DNA from: JACKAQ01 sp965227145
GTDB taxonomy: Bacteria > Calditrichota > Calditrichia > RBG-13-44-9 > J075
Assembly (NCBI GenBank): GCA_965227145.1
Contig: OZ245730.1
Span: 372,001 to 436,000, forward strand
DNA: 64,000 bases
Reading direction: 5' to 3'
Under the pieces are notes generated by a model. The model made no database searches. It saw only the letters and a program-made list of their open reading frames with translations, and was not told the origin of the DNA. Shown one piece after another: positions 26,288 to 35,449 of the stretch (the first letter of the stretch is position 1; the number at the start of each line of letters is the position of its first letter). The translations under genes were made by a program, and so were the position numbers.

Positions 26288-26479
26288 GCATTATCCGTGA
26301 GCAAATATTCTGTTTTCCCCATTTCAGGATGTAGCGCACGAAATTTGTGCACGATTTTTGTATGATACTTCCCGCCTGAACAGATGATTCAGAAAAATCC
26401 CGTATTTTGTAAACTAAATCGATAATGAATTATTGTATTGGTGGCTCGCAGTGCCTATTTTTCGAGCTCATAAAAAAAG

Positions 26480-28339
26480 TTGATAAACCCCGTGAAAGCA
26501 CAACAACTGATACGATCTAACAAATACCTGCTGATTGCAGCCGGAATTATTGCATGCATTGTCAGTTATGTGATTATTTACGCGTTGAACAATCGTATCG
26601 AGGCTTATATCCGGGAATTCAACAGCAAAGTTCCCACTCAATTGGCATACGTGATGGCCAACGAGGTGGAGGAATGGATCGTCCCCAAAACCAGCAATTT
26701 CGATCTCGGCAAATTCAATCAATACAACCGCAACAATCCCCGTTTGGCGCTCAAACGCTTTATCCAGCGTAATCCGGATATCAAAACCATCATGCTGATT
26801 TCACCGGATAACCGGATTGTCATTTGCACCGATGTGCAGTTGGAAGATCTCGTTTACACCAAAGAGGACGAGTTGGAAGTGCTCAACCAGCAAATGCCGC
26901 AACTGGTGCAACGCGGTGCGAACGAAAACATCAACGAATTTGATGTGATTTGGCCGGTTAACATTGACGGGCAATTTCTCGGGCACATTAGAATGGTGAT
27001 CGATATCAATCAACTGCACGATTTGGATGTGGCGCGAAAGTGGATTGTGTGGGGCGCAATTTTTGCTGTAAGTGCATTTATAATATTAGCGTTATGGTTT
27101 GCGTGGCGCGCCAATGTTCCGACCGGTGCGCCGGTTTGGGTTAGCGGCGAAGCTGCCCCACAAAGCGAAAACGGTCTGCAGCAAATCCCGCAAACGACGC
27201 CCGGCGATCAATCCGTTTTTTCGAAGCTGGATGAGGAATATCGCATCAGCGACGATCTGGATCGCAGCTTTCAGCAGTCCGAGCAAAAGGCGCATTCGAT
27301 GATGCGAGTGCTCAATCAGGGATTGCTCATTCTGGATAACAACATGCACATTCTCTCCAGCAACGAATATGTGCTGGATGTGTTTCACATTCGCACCAAA
27401 TCGAATTCGCAGCGAAAAGTATATGAAATTCTGCAAAAAAATCCCCGGATGCTGGAAATTTATCGCCGGGCGAAAGACCCGCTGACGCTGGAAGTGAAGC
27501 AAAATTTGCCGCTGAATTTGCTGAACGGCCGTGCGGTAAATGTGGAGGTGCTGGCCCGCCCGTTTATGGACGATCGTGAGCAGGTTCGGGGCGTCACATT
27601 TTATCTGAAAAATATTGATATGTTGCACGAACTCGAGCAAACTTTGCAGCGCAGCATGAAATATGGTGTTATATCGCAACTGTCATCCAGCATCGGGCAC
27701 GAAATTCGCAACCCGCTCAGCTCGCTGGCCATCCACACAGAAATTGTGGACAATATGGTCGAACGGTCGATCGTCGATGAACAGCGGCTCGGGAAGATCA
27801 AAAAATCGATCAACATTCTCAACTCGGAAGTGGAGCGGTTGAACAAGCTGATCGATCAGTTTTTCAATCTGGCGCGGGCGCAGGAAATTCAGCTTACTTT
27901 TGAAAATATTAACGATTTGATGAGTGAAGTGATCGATCTGGTCAGCCAGCAAGCGTTGGAAAAAAATGTGGAAATTCATCGCCAGCTTGGCAGCGAACTG
28001 CCAATGGTGAAAGTGAGTAAAGATCAATTAAAACAAGTAATTATCAATATTATTTTGAACGCTTTTGATGCAATGAAAGGCGGTGGCGAACTGACGCTGC
28101 GCACCTATTTCCGCGATCGTTTTGTGGTTGTGGCGATACGGGATAACGGCGCCGGAATTCCGGAAAATATCCGGGATCATATTTTTGATCTCTATTTTAC
28201 AACCAAAGAAACCGGCGGTGGCATTGGTTTGGCCATCTCCAAAAAATTGATTGAAGCGCACGAAGGCAATTTGTATTTTGAAACCAAAACCGGCGTTGGC
28301 ACTGTGTTTTATATTGAATTGCCAACCATGCATAATTAG
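26480..28339 (+). CDS. Membrane sensor histidine kinase (NtrB/AtoS-like)
   Basis: The protein is 619 residues from a TTG; a GTG at 26492 is an alternative and neither has a strong ribosome binding site. The order is TM1 (about 15-37), a periplasmic sensor of about 145 residues (RLALKRFIQRNPDIKTIMLISPDNRIVICTD), TM2 (about 188-212), a linker, a PAS-like region (about 275-385), HisKA with His about 406 (IGHEIRNPLSSLAIH) and HATPase_c (NIILNAFDAM, DNGAGIPENIRDHIFDLYFTTKETGGGIGLAI). The GHEIRNPL form and the downstream sigma-54 response regulator, 14 bases away, identify an NtrB/NtrC-type pair. The signal is unknown. Confidence 0.95.
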   Translation: MINPVKAQQLIRSNKYLLIAAGIIACIVSYVIIYALNNRIEAYIREFNSKVPTQLAYVMANEVEEWIVPKTSNFDLGKFNQYNRNNPRLALKRFIQRNPDIKTIMLISPDNRIVICTDVQLEDLVYTKEDELEVLNQQMPQLVQRGANENINEFDVIWPVNIDGQFLGHIRMVIDINQLHDLDVARKWIVWGAIFAVSAFIILALWFAWRANVPTGAPVWVSGEAAPQSENGLQQIPQTTPGDQSVFSKLDEEYRISDDLDRSFQQSEQKAHSMMRVLNQGLLILDNNMHILSSNEYVLDVFHIRTKSNSQRKVYEILQKNPRMLEIYRRAKDPLTLEVKQNLPLNLLNGRAVNVEVLARPFMDDREQVRGVTFYLKNIDMLHELEQTLQRSMKYGVISQLSSSIGHEIRNPLSSLAIHTEIVDNMVERSIVDEQRLGKIKKSINILNSEVERLNKLIDQFFNLARAQEIQLTFENINDLMSEVIDLVSQQALEKNVEIHRQLGSELPMVKVSKDQLKQVIINIILNAFDAMKGGGELTLRTYFRDRFVVVAIRDNGAGIPENIRDHIFDLYFTTKETGGGIGLAISKKLIEAHEGNLYFETKTGVGTVFYIELPTMHN

Positions 28340-28353
28340 AGGGACGAGGATAA

Positions 28354-29718
28354 ATGGAAAGATTTCGCATTCTGATTGTTGATGATGAGGAAAACTTGCG
28401 GACAGGTGTTGCGACGATTCTGGAAGATGAGGGATTTGAAATTGAGGAAGCCGAAAACGGGCGGCTGGCGCTCGAACGGCTGGAGCAGCAGGTGTTCGAC
28501 CTGATCATCACCGATTATAAAATGAATGAAATGGACGGAATGAAATTTCTGGCGCATGTTCAGGAAGAATATCCGTCGCTAAAAGTGGTGATGGTTACCG
28601 GTTACGGCAGCATCGAGGATGCTGTAAAAGCCATGAAACTCGGTGCCATCAACTATCTCACAAAGCCGATTAAGCCCAAAGAGCTGATCAAAACGGTAAA
28701 AACGGTGCTGCAATTGGACGAAGCGCAGGATTTGTCAACCGAAGATAAGCAGGGGCGGCTCCAGAAATATTATCATTTCCAGAATTTGGTGGGGCAGAGC
28801 AAAGCCATCCAGCAGGTGTACCGGCGCATCAAAGACGTTGCGCAAACCGATATTCCGGTGCTCATCGTTGGCGAGAGCGGCACGGGTAAAGAGATGGTGG
28901 CGCAAGCCATCCACGCCATGTCGCCGCGGGACAAAAAAATGTTTGTGGCAATCAACACCGGCGCGATTCCGCGGGAACTGGTTTCATCCGAACTGTTCGG
29001 GCATCTGAAAGGTGCGTTTACCGGCGCAATTTCCGATAAAAAAGGGAAATTTGAGGAAGCCAACGACGGCACGCTGTTTCTCGACGAAATCGGAACGATG
29101 GATATGCCGGTGCAAATCAGCCTGTTGCGGGTGCTGGAAAATCAGGTGATTGAGCGCGTCGGCAGCAACCGACCCATCAAAGTGGATGTGCGCGTCATCG
29201 CCGCAACCAACGATAATCTCGAAAAAATGATCGAAAACAACCGTTTTCGCGAAGATTTGTTTTACAGGCTGAACGTTTACACCATCGAGCTGCCGCCGTT
29301 GCGGGATCGCAAAGGTGATATTGCCTATCTGGCAAATTATTACCGGGAAATGTTCAATATCGAACTGAACAAAAAAGTTACCGGCGTTACCGATCGCGCA
29401 ATGGAAGTGCTGAACAGCTACCACTGGCCAGGAAATGTGCGCGAGTTGCGCAACGTAATTTTGCGCAGCGTGCTCACAGCCAACCAATCTATCGATGTAA
29501 AACATTTGCCCAACAACATCCTGAAACCGGGATTGGCGCAAGTTAGTATCACTTTCAAACCCGGCGTTCCCCTGTCGGAAGTGGAAAAAACCATGATTAT
29601 CGAAACGCTGAAAGCCGTACGCGGCAACAAGCTGAAAGCCGCAAATATTTTGGGCATCAGCCGCAGATCGCTGTATAACAAGCTGGAAGAATACAATATC
29701 GGCGATGATGAAATGTAA
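28354..29718 (+). CDS. Sigma-54-dependent response regulator (NtrC family)
   Basis: The 454 residues comprise a receiver domain (phospho-acceptor Asp54 in IITDYKMNEMDG, Lys in LTKPIKPKEL), an AAA+ domain with GESGTGKE, the intact GAFTGA contact loop, FLDEIGTMDM, VIAATNDNL and YRLNVYTIELPPLRDRKGDI, and a Fis-type HTH (KAANILGISRRSLYNKLEEYNI). It is the cognate output of the kinase just upstream. The ATG is preceded by GAGGACGAGG. An intrinsic terminator follows, so the operon is two genes. Possible local targets are the sigma-54 promoters at 29986 and 43940. Confidence 0.96.
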   Translation: MERFRILIVDDEENLRTGVATILEDEGFEIEEAENGRLALERLEQQVFDLIITDYKMNEMDGMKFLAHVQEEYPSLKVVMVTGYGSIEDAVKAMKLGAINYLTKPIKPKELIKTVKTVLQLDEAQDLSTEDKQGRLQKYYHFQNLVGQSKAIQQVYRRIKDVAQTDIPVLIVGESGTGKEMVAQAIHAMSPRDKKMFVAINTGAIPRELVSSELFGHLKGAFTGAISDKKGKFEEANDGTLFLDEIGTMDMPVQISLLRVLENQVIERVGSNRPIKVDVRVIAATNDNLEKMIENNRFREDLFYRLNVYTIELPPLRDRKGDIAYLANYYREMFNIELNKKVTGVTDRAMEVLNSYHWPGNVRELRNVILRSVLTANQSIDVKHLPNNILKPGLAQVSITFKPGVPLSEVEKTMIIETLKAVRGNKLKAANILGISRRSLYNKLEEYNIGDDEM

Positions 29719-29744
29719 AAATATTGCACAAATTTACACAACAG

Positions 29745-29768
29745 ACGCGGTTGAAAAACCGCGTTTTT
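29745..29768 (+). terminator. Intrinsic terminator of the NtrB/NtrC-like operon
   Basis: The perfect stem ACGCGGTT-GAAA-AACCGCGT (29745-29764) runs into a T-tract, 26 bases after the regulator stop. Confidence 0.9.
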
Positions 29769-29985
29769 GTTTTAGAAAATGCATCTCTCAATTTTTTTTA
29801 AAAAAATAAATTCATCCATTTTCAGCGCTGATTGGCGATCGTTCCGAATATGTTTTCGTGAAACCTGTGACCGGGTGATTTAAGCGGGCGGAACGGACAA
29901 TCGCCGTCGTATTGCGGCCGGAAACGGCCATCGCTGTGTGACCGCTGCATCTGATTCGCTGTGTCGCAAGTGAAAGGCGCAACAA

Positions 29986-30001
29986 TGGCAAGGCTTTTGC
30001 T
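29986..30001 (+). promoter_or_regulatory. Sigma-54 (-24/-12) promoter of the lone receiver gene
   Basis: TGGCAAG-GCTT-TTGCT closely matches the consensus TGGCACG-N4-TTGCW, with the invariant GG (29987-29988) and GC (29999-30000) exactly 10 bases apart. Transcription would start near 30012, about 50 bases before the ATG at 30063. A sigma-54 activator is encoded immediately upstream. Confidence 0.75.
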
Positions 30002-30062
30002 TTAATTGAATCCGCCACTTAATTCAAGGGAGGGGCAATTGGGTACCGCAAACGGAGGTTTA

Positions 30063-30446
30063 ATGGTTGAATTTATGAAAAAAATTTTAGTAGCGGAGGA
30101 CGATAAAGGACTAAGTTACAGCATAGATACATGGCTGACCCTGGAAGGTTTCGAAGTTGTTACGGTTTACAATGGCGAGGAAGCGTTTAACGCACTGAAA
30201 AATCATCAATACGATTTACTGATAACCGATATCGCCATGCCCCGGTTGAACGGGTACGAATTGATCAAAAAAGTGCGCGGCGAAATGCCCGAATTGCCGG
30301 TGTTGGTTGTTTCCGGGAAACTCGATCCGGATTTGGTCGGATCGCTGGAGGCACTTTCTATCCGGCATTTTTTGCACAAACCTATCAAATTGCCCCAGTT
30401 TCGCAGAATGCTGGAGCGGCTGTTTCCCGGAAATGTGCTCTCATAA
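30063..30446 (+). CDS. Single-domain response regulator (CheY-like receiver)
   Basis: From the ATG at 30063 (GGAGG just upstream, short 4-base spacing) the protein is 127 residues and consists only of a receiver domain. It has the acidic pair in VAEDD, the phospho-acceptor in LLITDIAMPRLNGYE, the Thr/Ser switch as VVSGK and the conserved Lys in HKPIKLPQF. With no output domain it probably acts by protein contact or phosphotransfer. It is controlled by its own sigma-54 promoter. Its stop overlaps that of the convergent NFACT gene by 6 bases. An ATG at 30075 is a possible alternative start. Confidence 0.92.
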   Translation: MVEFMKKILVAEDDKGLSYSIDTWLTLEGFEVVTVYNGEEAFNALKNHQYDLLITDIAMPRLNGYELIKKVRGEMPELPVLVVSGKLDPDLVGSLEALSIRHFLHKPIKLPQFRRMLERLFPGNVLS

Positions 30447-32078
30447 CGGATCCACAAATATCGATTTAACCTGAGACGGAATGACCGTTCCCGGTGGAGA
30501 TTTGCGCGGTTTGCGCACAAATTTCACTTTTGTGTAAACGACCGGAACGTAGCTGGCGTGTTTGGCTTTGCTGTTGGTTGCCGCAAGCCGGGCGGCATAT
30601 TCCAGCGCGTGTTGCGGTGGCTGCTCGCTGCGGCGGGGATTGCGAATGATCACATGCGATCCGGCGTAGCCCTGAACGTGCAGCCAAAAATCCTCTTTAT
30701 TGGCACATTTGAATGTTAGTGTGTCGTTATCTGCAGATGATTTTCCCACCCAAATTTCCACATCTTTAAAAAAATAAGTTTTATACGGCAGGCGATAAGT
30801 GTCCGAATCCTGCGAATGATGTTGCAAAATGTGCATCGTTTTCAGCCGTTCCTGAACTTGCCGGAAAATTTTCAAATCATCGGATTGCTGAAGTTGCGAC
30901 GCCAGCGCTTCCAGTTCTTCGTGCTGGCGCTGGAGTTGCTCCCAGCGTTCTTCGCGCTCTTTCGCGTTTTCCGAAAACTGCCGCGCTTTGCGAAAATATT
31001 TTTCTGCGTTGTCCTGCGCCGATAATTCCGGATCGACGCTCACAGTTATTTCCGGCATGTTTTCATCAAAATAATTGATGACGGAAATCTCGCTGACACC
31101 GGGTTTCAGCAACTGCGGCTGCGCCACTATCAATTCGCCAATCTGTTGATTTTTCTTGATTTGCGATTCATCCGGCGGTTTTGCTTCCAGTTGCGAAAGG
31201 TTGAATTTCAGGGAATTTAGTTTTCGCGAAAGCGCGTCCGTCAATTGTTTGCGGGATTGCTGAAGTGTGCCCAATTTTTGGCGCCGGAAAATAAAAAACC
31301 GCAGTCCGTCGTTGACGGATTCAAATGTGCGCTGCTCCGATGTGCCCAAACTGCGGAATTCGGTGAGCGTAAAACGCTCCGGAAATTCGCCATCGAAATA
31401 TACGCGCGGCGCGTCTGTCCGGCAGTTTTTCAGCAAATTTTCGAGATTGACCCACAGTGCCAGCAGTTGTTCTTCTGTTGCATCGCCGGTAATTAATTTT
31501 TCGGGGATTTCGCAACGGAACAGCAATTCGCGAATCACCGGACGGGTGAGGTAGCTGAATCGGCGCAATATTTGCGGAAATGAATCTTTGCGCTGCCGGT
31601 TCAGCAATTCATGAAATTCGTCCCGTTCTATGGCTTCCGGATCGAGCTGATCGGACGGCGGCACGGCAAACGGTTCGCCGGTAAATTTCCGGGCGTTTTT
31701 GAAGCTGTTCACAATTGTGCCGGATTCATCGACGATAAAAAAGTTGCTGCCGGCGGTGAACAATTTGATGATCAGCGTGAGCGGCGATTCTGCAAAAGTT
31801 ATTTTAATAATGCGTTCGCCCGGCATCAGCGCGATGTCGTTGATTTGCAAACCGATCAGCGAATCCAGCACTTCCGTTGAATTTTTGGCGCGGTGGCGCT
31901 GTTCCGTCCACAAAATAAACGGAAATTGCGCATCGCAGGAAAGCTGCAGCCCACCGCCGGGCAAGGCGATCACCCATTCGTTTTTATTCTGCGAATAACT
32001 ATCCGCGATGACTGTGCCGGTAATTTTCGGGCGTAAAAATTCCACCTGTCGTAACAGCGTGATATAATGTAAATGCAT
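30441..32078 (-). CDS. rqcH: NFACT-family ribosome-associated quality-control protein (RqcH/FbpA-like)
   Basis: RqcH binds split large subunits with stalled nascent chains and directs C-terminal tailing. From the ATG at 32078 it is 545 residues. The NFACT-N domain occupies about residues 1-200. A long charged coiled-coil (about 265-415, rich in EQLQRQHEELEALASQLQQ) follows. The C-terminal NFACT-R RNA-binding domain shows WVGKSSADNDTLTFKCANKEDFWLHVQGYAGSHVIIRN and a basic tail. In NFACT-N, the position of the Asp-Arg pair needed for tailing in characterised homologs appears to read Glu-Arg (GERIIKI). An upstream in-frame ATG at 32114 would add 12 residues. Confidence 0.9.
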   Translation of the reverse strand: MHLHYITLLRQVEFLRPKITGTVIADSYSQNKNEWVIALPGGGLQLSCDAQFPFILWTEQRHRAKNSTEVLDSLIGLQINDIALMPGERIIKITFAESPLTLIIKLFTAGSNFFIVDESGTIVNSFKNARKFTGEPFAVPPSDQLDPEAIERDEFHELLNRQRKDSFPQILRRFSYLTRPVIRELLFRCEIPEKLITGDATEEQLLALWVNLENLLKNCRTDAPRVYFDGEFPERFTLTEFRSLGTSEQRTFESVNDGLRFFIFRRQKLGTLQQSRKQLTDALSRKLNSLKFNLSQLEAKPPDESQIKKNQQIGELIVAQPQLLKPGVSEISVINYFDENMPEITVSVDPELSAQDNAEKYFRKARQFSENAKEREERWEQLQRQHEELEALASQLQQSDDLKIFRQVQERLKTMHILQHHSQDSDTYRLPYKTYFFKDVEIWVGKSSADNDTLTFKCANKEDFWLHVQGYAGSHVIIRNPRRSEQPPQHALEYAARLAATNSKAKHASYVPVVYTKVKFVRKPRKSPPGTVIPSQVKSIFVDPL

Positions 32079-32211
32079 AACGTAAGACCTTTTAGGGAAA
32101 CGTGTTACCGGCAAATTTCAACGACAAACTATTAATGTATCGGTCACTTTAAGCCGAATACGCTATAAAATATAGTTGCGGAACTGCGGACTTAAAACAC
32201 GAAATTGCAAT

Positions 32212-33759
32212 ATGAGAAAATCACGTATTTTAGAAATTTTACGAAAATCACCCAAATTCGAAAACCCGCCCCACGATACGATGGATTTGGTGCCGCTTTC
32301 GTTTGTGCGAAAAGTTAAGGATAAAGAAATCTATCCGCTGGTTTCGGAAAAGAAGGATGTGATTTCCAGAATCGTCAAATCACCTTTTTTTAATGTTAAT
32401 CCACGGACAACCAATTTCAAGGAAATTGTGGAGTCCATGAATGCAAAAGATTTACGTAACATATTATTTACATTGTGGTTGCTTGAGTTCGAATCTGCAG
32501 GAAAATACGATTCGCTGGATTACGATATCCAGCAACAAAACTGGTTGCTGTCCGGTGTTTTTGCGTTTACGCTGAGCAAATTTTTAGGCATCGGCACACC
32601 GGCGGATCTGCTTATTGCCGGAATGCTGCAGGATGTTTCCAAATTAGCGCTCTCGCGAACCGTGCCGGAAGTTTATTCAAAATTGGAAAAAGTGCCGATT
32701 AACGCCCGCCGGTTTGAGGAAACTGAAGAAAAAGAAGCTGGCGTGAGCCATGCGGATATCAGCGCCGATCTGGTTTATTCGTGGGGATTTCCGGATGAAA
32801 TTGTTGAGCCGATCCGATTGCATCATCAAATTGAAGACAATCCGTTGATGGAATCGCAGGATAAAACTTCTGCGCAAATTGTCGGGCTTTCCGGGCGATT
32901 GGCGGAACTGGTGCTTCAATTGAAGGGTGCGAGCAAATACGCGGATCTGGAAAATCGTTTTGCGCAATATTTTGGGCGCCAAACGATGGAGTTTCCCAAT
33001 TTTTTGCGGATGGCACTGGAAAACGCCAAATCCTACGCATCGCCGTTTGGACTGCGCAAATTGCCCAATTTTTCCGGGCTTCGGGTGTTGAAAGAAAATC
33101 CCGAATTCCTGAAACGACGGTTGATCCCATATGAAGAAATGCTGGAAGAATTGGTTGTCGTTTACGAACAGGTGGAGCAGTTGGAAACAGCTTTAGAACG
33201 CAGCAAAGAGGAACGCACCGAATTTCAACTGCGCGATGCGCTGACCGGTTTGTGCAATCATGCGTATTTTCAGGAAACGCTCAATCAGGAAGTGTCGAAA
33301 TCGCGGCGTTACGAGCATCCGATTTCGCTGGTGATTTTTGATATCGACAATTTCCGCTTGTTCAACCAGGCCTACGGCTATTCCACCGGCAATTCTATTT
33401 TGCAGGAAGTCAGCCAGATTTTGGTGAAAAACCTTCGCGAATCGGATACGATTGCCCGTTACGGCGACGATTCTTTTGCGATTCTGATTCCGCAGGCAGC
33501 GCGGGTTCGGGCGACCGTCGTCGCGGAAAAGCTGCGAAAACGCATCGAAGAACACAGTTTTGCCAATCCGCACAAAGATATTTTCCACAAATTGACGGTC
33601 AGCGTCGGGTTTTCGACGGTTGACCCTGCCGAAACGGCATTCGATAAACATTCATTTTTGCAACAAACGCTCAAAGCTGTGGAAATGGCGCAGCACGCCG
33701 GCGGCAATTGCTGCCGTTCAACGGATGTTGCCCATTCGTACAGCGTCAGCGCAGGATAA
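32212..33759 (+). CDS. HDOD-domain protein with degenerate GGDEF domain
   Basis: The 515-residue protein has an N-terminal HDOD signalling module (about 20-285; LLIAGMLQDVSKLAL, HADISADLVYSWGFPDEIVEPIRLHHQ), a coiled-coil linker (ELVVVYEQVEQLETALERSKEER) and a C-terminal GGDEF-like domain (DALTGLCNHAYFQETLNQE). The active-site motif reads YGDDSF (about 417-422) instead of GG(D/E)EF, and the metal/substrate region reads DIDNFRLFNQAYG. Diguanylate cyclase activity is therefore doubtful, and the domain may be a GTP or c-di-GMP sensor. The HDOD part lacks full HD-hydrolase motifs, as usual. It diverges from the NFACT gene and overlaps the convergent racemase-family gene by 14 bases. A TTG at 32176 is an unlikely earlier start. 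Confidence 0.88.
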   Translation: MRKSRILEILRKSPKFENPPHDTMDLVPLSFVRKVKDKEIYPLVSEKKDVISRIVKSPFFNVNPRTTNFKEIVESMNAKDLRNILFTLWLLEFESAGKYDSLDYDIQQQNWLLSGVFAFTLSKFLGIGTPADLLIAGMLQDVSKLALSRTVPEVYSKLEKVPINARRFEETEEKEAGVSHADISADLVYSWGFPDEIVEPIRLHHQIEDNPLMESQDKTSAQIVGLSGRLAELVLQLKGASKYADLENRFAQYFGRQTMEFPNFLRMALENAKSYASPFGLRKLPNFSGLRVLKENPEFLKRRLIPYEEMLEELVVVYEQVEQLETALERSKEERTEFQLRDALTGLCNHAYFQETLNQEVSKSRRYEHPISLVIFDIDNFRLFNQAYGYSTGNSILQEVSQILVKNLRESDTIARYGDDSFAILIPQAARVRATVVAEKLRKRIEEHSFANPHKDIFHKLTVSVGFSTVDPAETAFDKHSFLQQTLKAVEMAQHAGGNCCRSTDVAHSYSVSAG

Positions 33760-34804
33760 ACCCATTTTGCAAATTGTCGGACGGATCGATCCACCATTCG
33801 TTCCGTCCGGTGATGTGCGCGGTTCCTTCCACTGCCGGAATTACCGCATCAAAACCGCCGTAAGCCACTGTTTTAAAAACACTTGCCTCAAATAAACTTC
33901 CAATAATACTTTCGATGATAATCGGTTGATTTACACCAATTTCCCCGCGAGCGTGATGAATGGCCACCCGCGCACTGACGCCCGTTCCGGTGGGTGAGCG
34001 ATCCACTTCGCCTTCGGCAAAAATGCAGACGTTCCGGCTGTGATGTTGCGGATTTTCCGCCGGTTCGGTGAAAATGGTGCCATACAAAAATCCCAAATCC
34101 GGCTCAAACGGATGGATGATTTCGCGATTTTCCATCACCGCGCGTTTGATCTTCATGCCAATGTCGATCAGGTCGCGAAAGTGTTCCGGCGTGCAGCGCA
34201 ATCCAACATCCGCCGCGTTCACATAAGCGTAAAATGCGCCGCCAAACGCCAGATCGTAACGCACGGTTCCCAATCCGGGAACTGGAACGGTTGCGTCCAG
34301 CGCCACCACAAACGACGGTACGTTGTGAAAATAAACGCTGTGAACGCTGCCGTTTTTGATTCGCGCGAACGCGGTGATCAGCCCGGCGGGGGCATCAATT
34401 TTGATGCAGGTTTCCGGCGATTGCATGGGGATGAGTCCGGTTTCCAGCGCCACTTTTGTGACCGCGATAATCCCGTGACCGCACATGCTGCTGTAGCCTT
34501 CGTTGTGCAAAAACAACACGCCAAAATCCGCTTCCGGTGTTACCGGCGGCGTGATCAAACAGCCGTACATATCCGCGTGACCGCGCGGTTCCCACATCAG
34601 CGCGGTGCGCAAATGGTCAAATTGGGCTTTGGCCGCGCGGCGTTTTTCGAGAATTGTGCTGCCGGGCAGATCCGGGTATCCGCCAACAATCACCCGCAGC
34701 GGTTCGCCGCCGGTATGCGCATCGATGGTGTGAATCCGCAGCCAGTTTTCCGGCGGTTGCCAATGTTTCATTGCCAAAACGCGATCTGCAAATGGTTCGC
34801 TCAT
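33746..34804 (-). CDS. Trans-3-hydroxy-L-proline dehydratase (proline racemase family)
   Basis: The 352-residue protein belongs to the proline racemase superfamily: HTIDAHTGGEPLRV near the N-terminus, the first catalytic Cys in SSMCGHG (Cys108), and the second active-site region DRSPTGTGVSAR, where Thr272 replaces the second catalytic Cys. In this family Cys/Cys enzymes racemise or epimerise, whereas Cys/Thr enzymes dehydrate trans-3-hydroxy-L-proline to delta-1-pyrroline-2-carboxylate. The neighbouring ornithine-cyclodeaminase-family gene could encode the matching reductase, which supports the dehydratase call. The start overlaps the phosphatase stop (ATGA), so it is the last gene of a three-gene minus-strand operon. 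Confidence 0.9.
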   Translation of the reverse strand: MSEPFADRVLAMKHWQPPENWLRIHTIDAHTGGEPLRVIVGGYPDLPGSTILEKRRAAKAQFDHLRTALMWEPRGHADMYGCLITPPVTPEADFGVLFLHNEGYSSMCGHGIIAVTKVALETGLIPMQSPETCIKIDAPAGLITAFARIKNGSVHSVYFHNVPSFVVALDATVPVPGLGTVRYDLAFGGAFYAYVNAADVGLRCTPEHFRDLIDIGMKIKRAVMENREIIHPFEPDLGFLYGTIFTEPAENPQHHSRNVCIFAEGEVDRSPTGTGVSARVAIHHARGEIGVNQPIIIESIIGSLFEASVFKTVAYGGFDAVIPAVEGTAHITGRNEWWIDPSDNLQNGFILR

Positions 34805-35436
34805 TCTTCTGCTCCGTCGTGATGAATTTCAAAATGACTGGTATCGCCGAACGTGTGCATTTCCCAATTGCCATTTTCGAACACAAATTTGTTGACGCTG
34901 GCGTTATGAACGCGGAACATCCGTTGTTGGGATTGCGGAATGCCCAGCACATATTTTGTGAAACGGTTTATAATTCCGCCGTGCGTAACCACCAGCAGCC
35001 GTTCCCCGGGATGGCGGGTTGCCAGTTCGTTGAGGCAGCTCACCGTCCGGTCAATAATTTCGTCGTTTGTTTCGCCGCCGGGCACGATAAAATTGTATCC
35101 GCCGCCGAGAAATGCCTGCTGAATATCGGGATAATCGCGTTCCGCCTCGGTCATCGTCAGCCCTTCGAAAATGCCGAAACGCCGTTCGCGCAATCGCTCA
35201 TCCGGGATGACCGGCTGGCTGTGCGGCTCGGCCAAAATTTCGGCGGTTTGGTGTGCACGTCCCAAATCGCTGCTGTAAATTGCAAAAAACGGTTTGTTGC
35301 GCAGCCGTTTGGCCAGCGCCTGCGCCTGCCGGATGCCCGTTTCGTTCAGCGGGCTATCCTGCTGCCCCTGAAATCTGCCGGTTGCGTTCCAGATGGTTTC
35401 GCCGTGGCGAATGAGGTAGATTTTTGTTTTCGGCAT
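34801..35436 (-). CDS. Histidine phosphatase superfamily protein (phosphoglycerate mutase/CobC-like)
   Basis: The 211-residue protein has the catalytic IRHGETIWN (His11) at the N-terminus, GRFQGQQDSPLNETGIRQA, YSSDLGRAHQTAEIL, RLRERRFGIFEG and the second catalytic His in VVTHGG. This is a cofactor-independent-size branch of the dPGM/acid phosphatase fold, close to GpmB or CobC. The substrate is unknown. AAGGAA precedes the ATG. It lies between the two predicted hydroxyproline enzymes (13 bases after one, 4-base overlap with the other), which suggests a role linked to that pathway or a housekeeping enzyme carried in the operon. Confidence 0.9.
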   Translation of the reverse strand: MPKTKIYLIRHGETIWNATGRFQGQQDSPLNETGIRQAQALAKRLRNKPFFAIYSSDLGRAHQTAEILAEPHSQPVIPDERLRERRFGIFEGLTMTEAERDYPDIQQAFLGGGYNFIVPGGETNDEIIDRTVSCLNELATRHPGERLLVVTHGGIINRFTKYVLGIPQSQQRMFRVHNASVNKFVFENGNWEMHTFGDTSHFEIHHDGAEE

Positions 35437-35449
35437 TTAATTTCCTTTT

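Larger units (their letters stand above)
29719..30062. other. Regulatory region upstream of a stand-alone receiver gene
   Basis: No gene was found in these 344 bases. They contain the terminator of the NtrC-like operon (29745), a GC-rich hairpin GGCCG-GAAA-CGGCC near 29915-29930, and a sigma-54 promoter (29986-30001). Confidence 0.6.

Noticed and set aside
26346..26365. GTGCACGATTTTTGTA upstream of the NtrB-like gene as a sigma-54 promoter
   Set aside because: Both invariant dinucleotides are changed (TG for GG, GT for GC), so it resembles the consensus only outside the essential bases.
29812..30018. A 68-codon minus-strand frame in the region before the lone receiver gene
   Set aside because: It covers a strong sigma-54 promoter and a hairpin, has no ribosome binding site and no motif.
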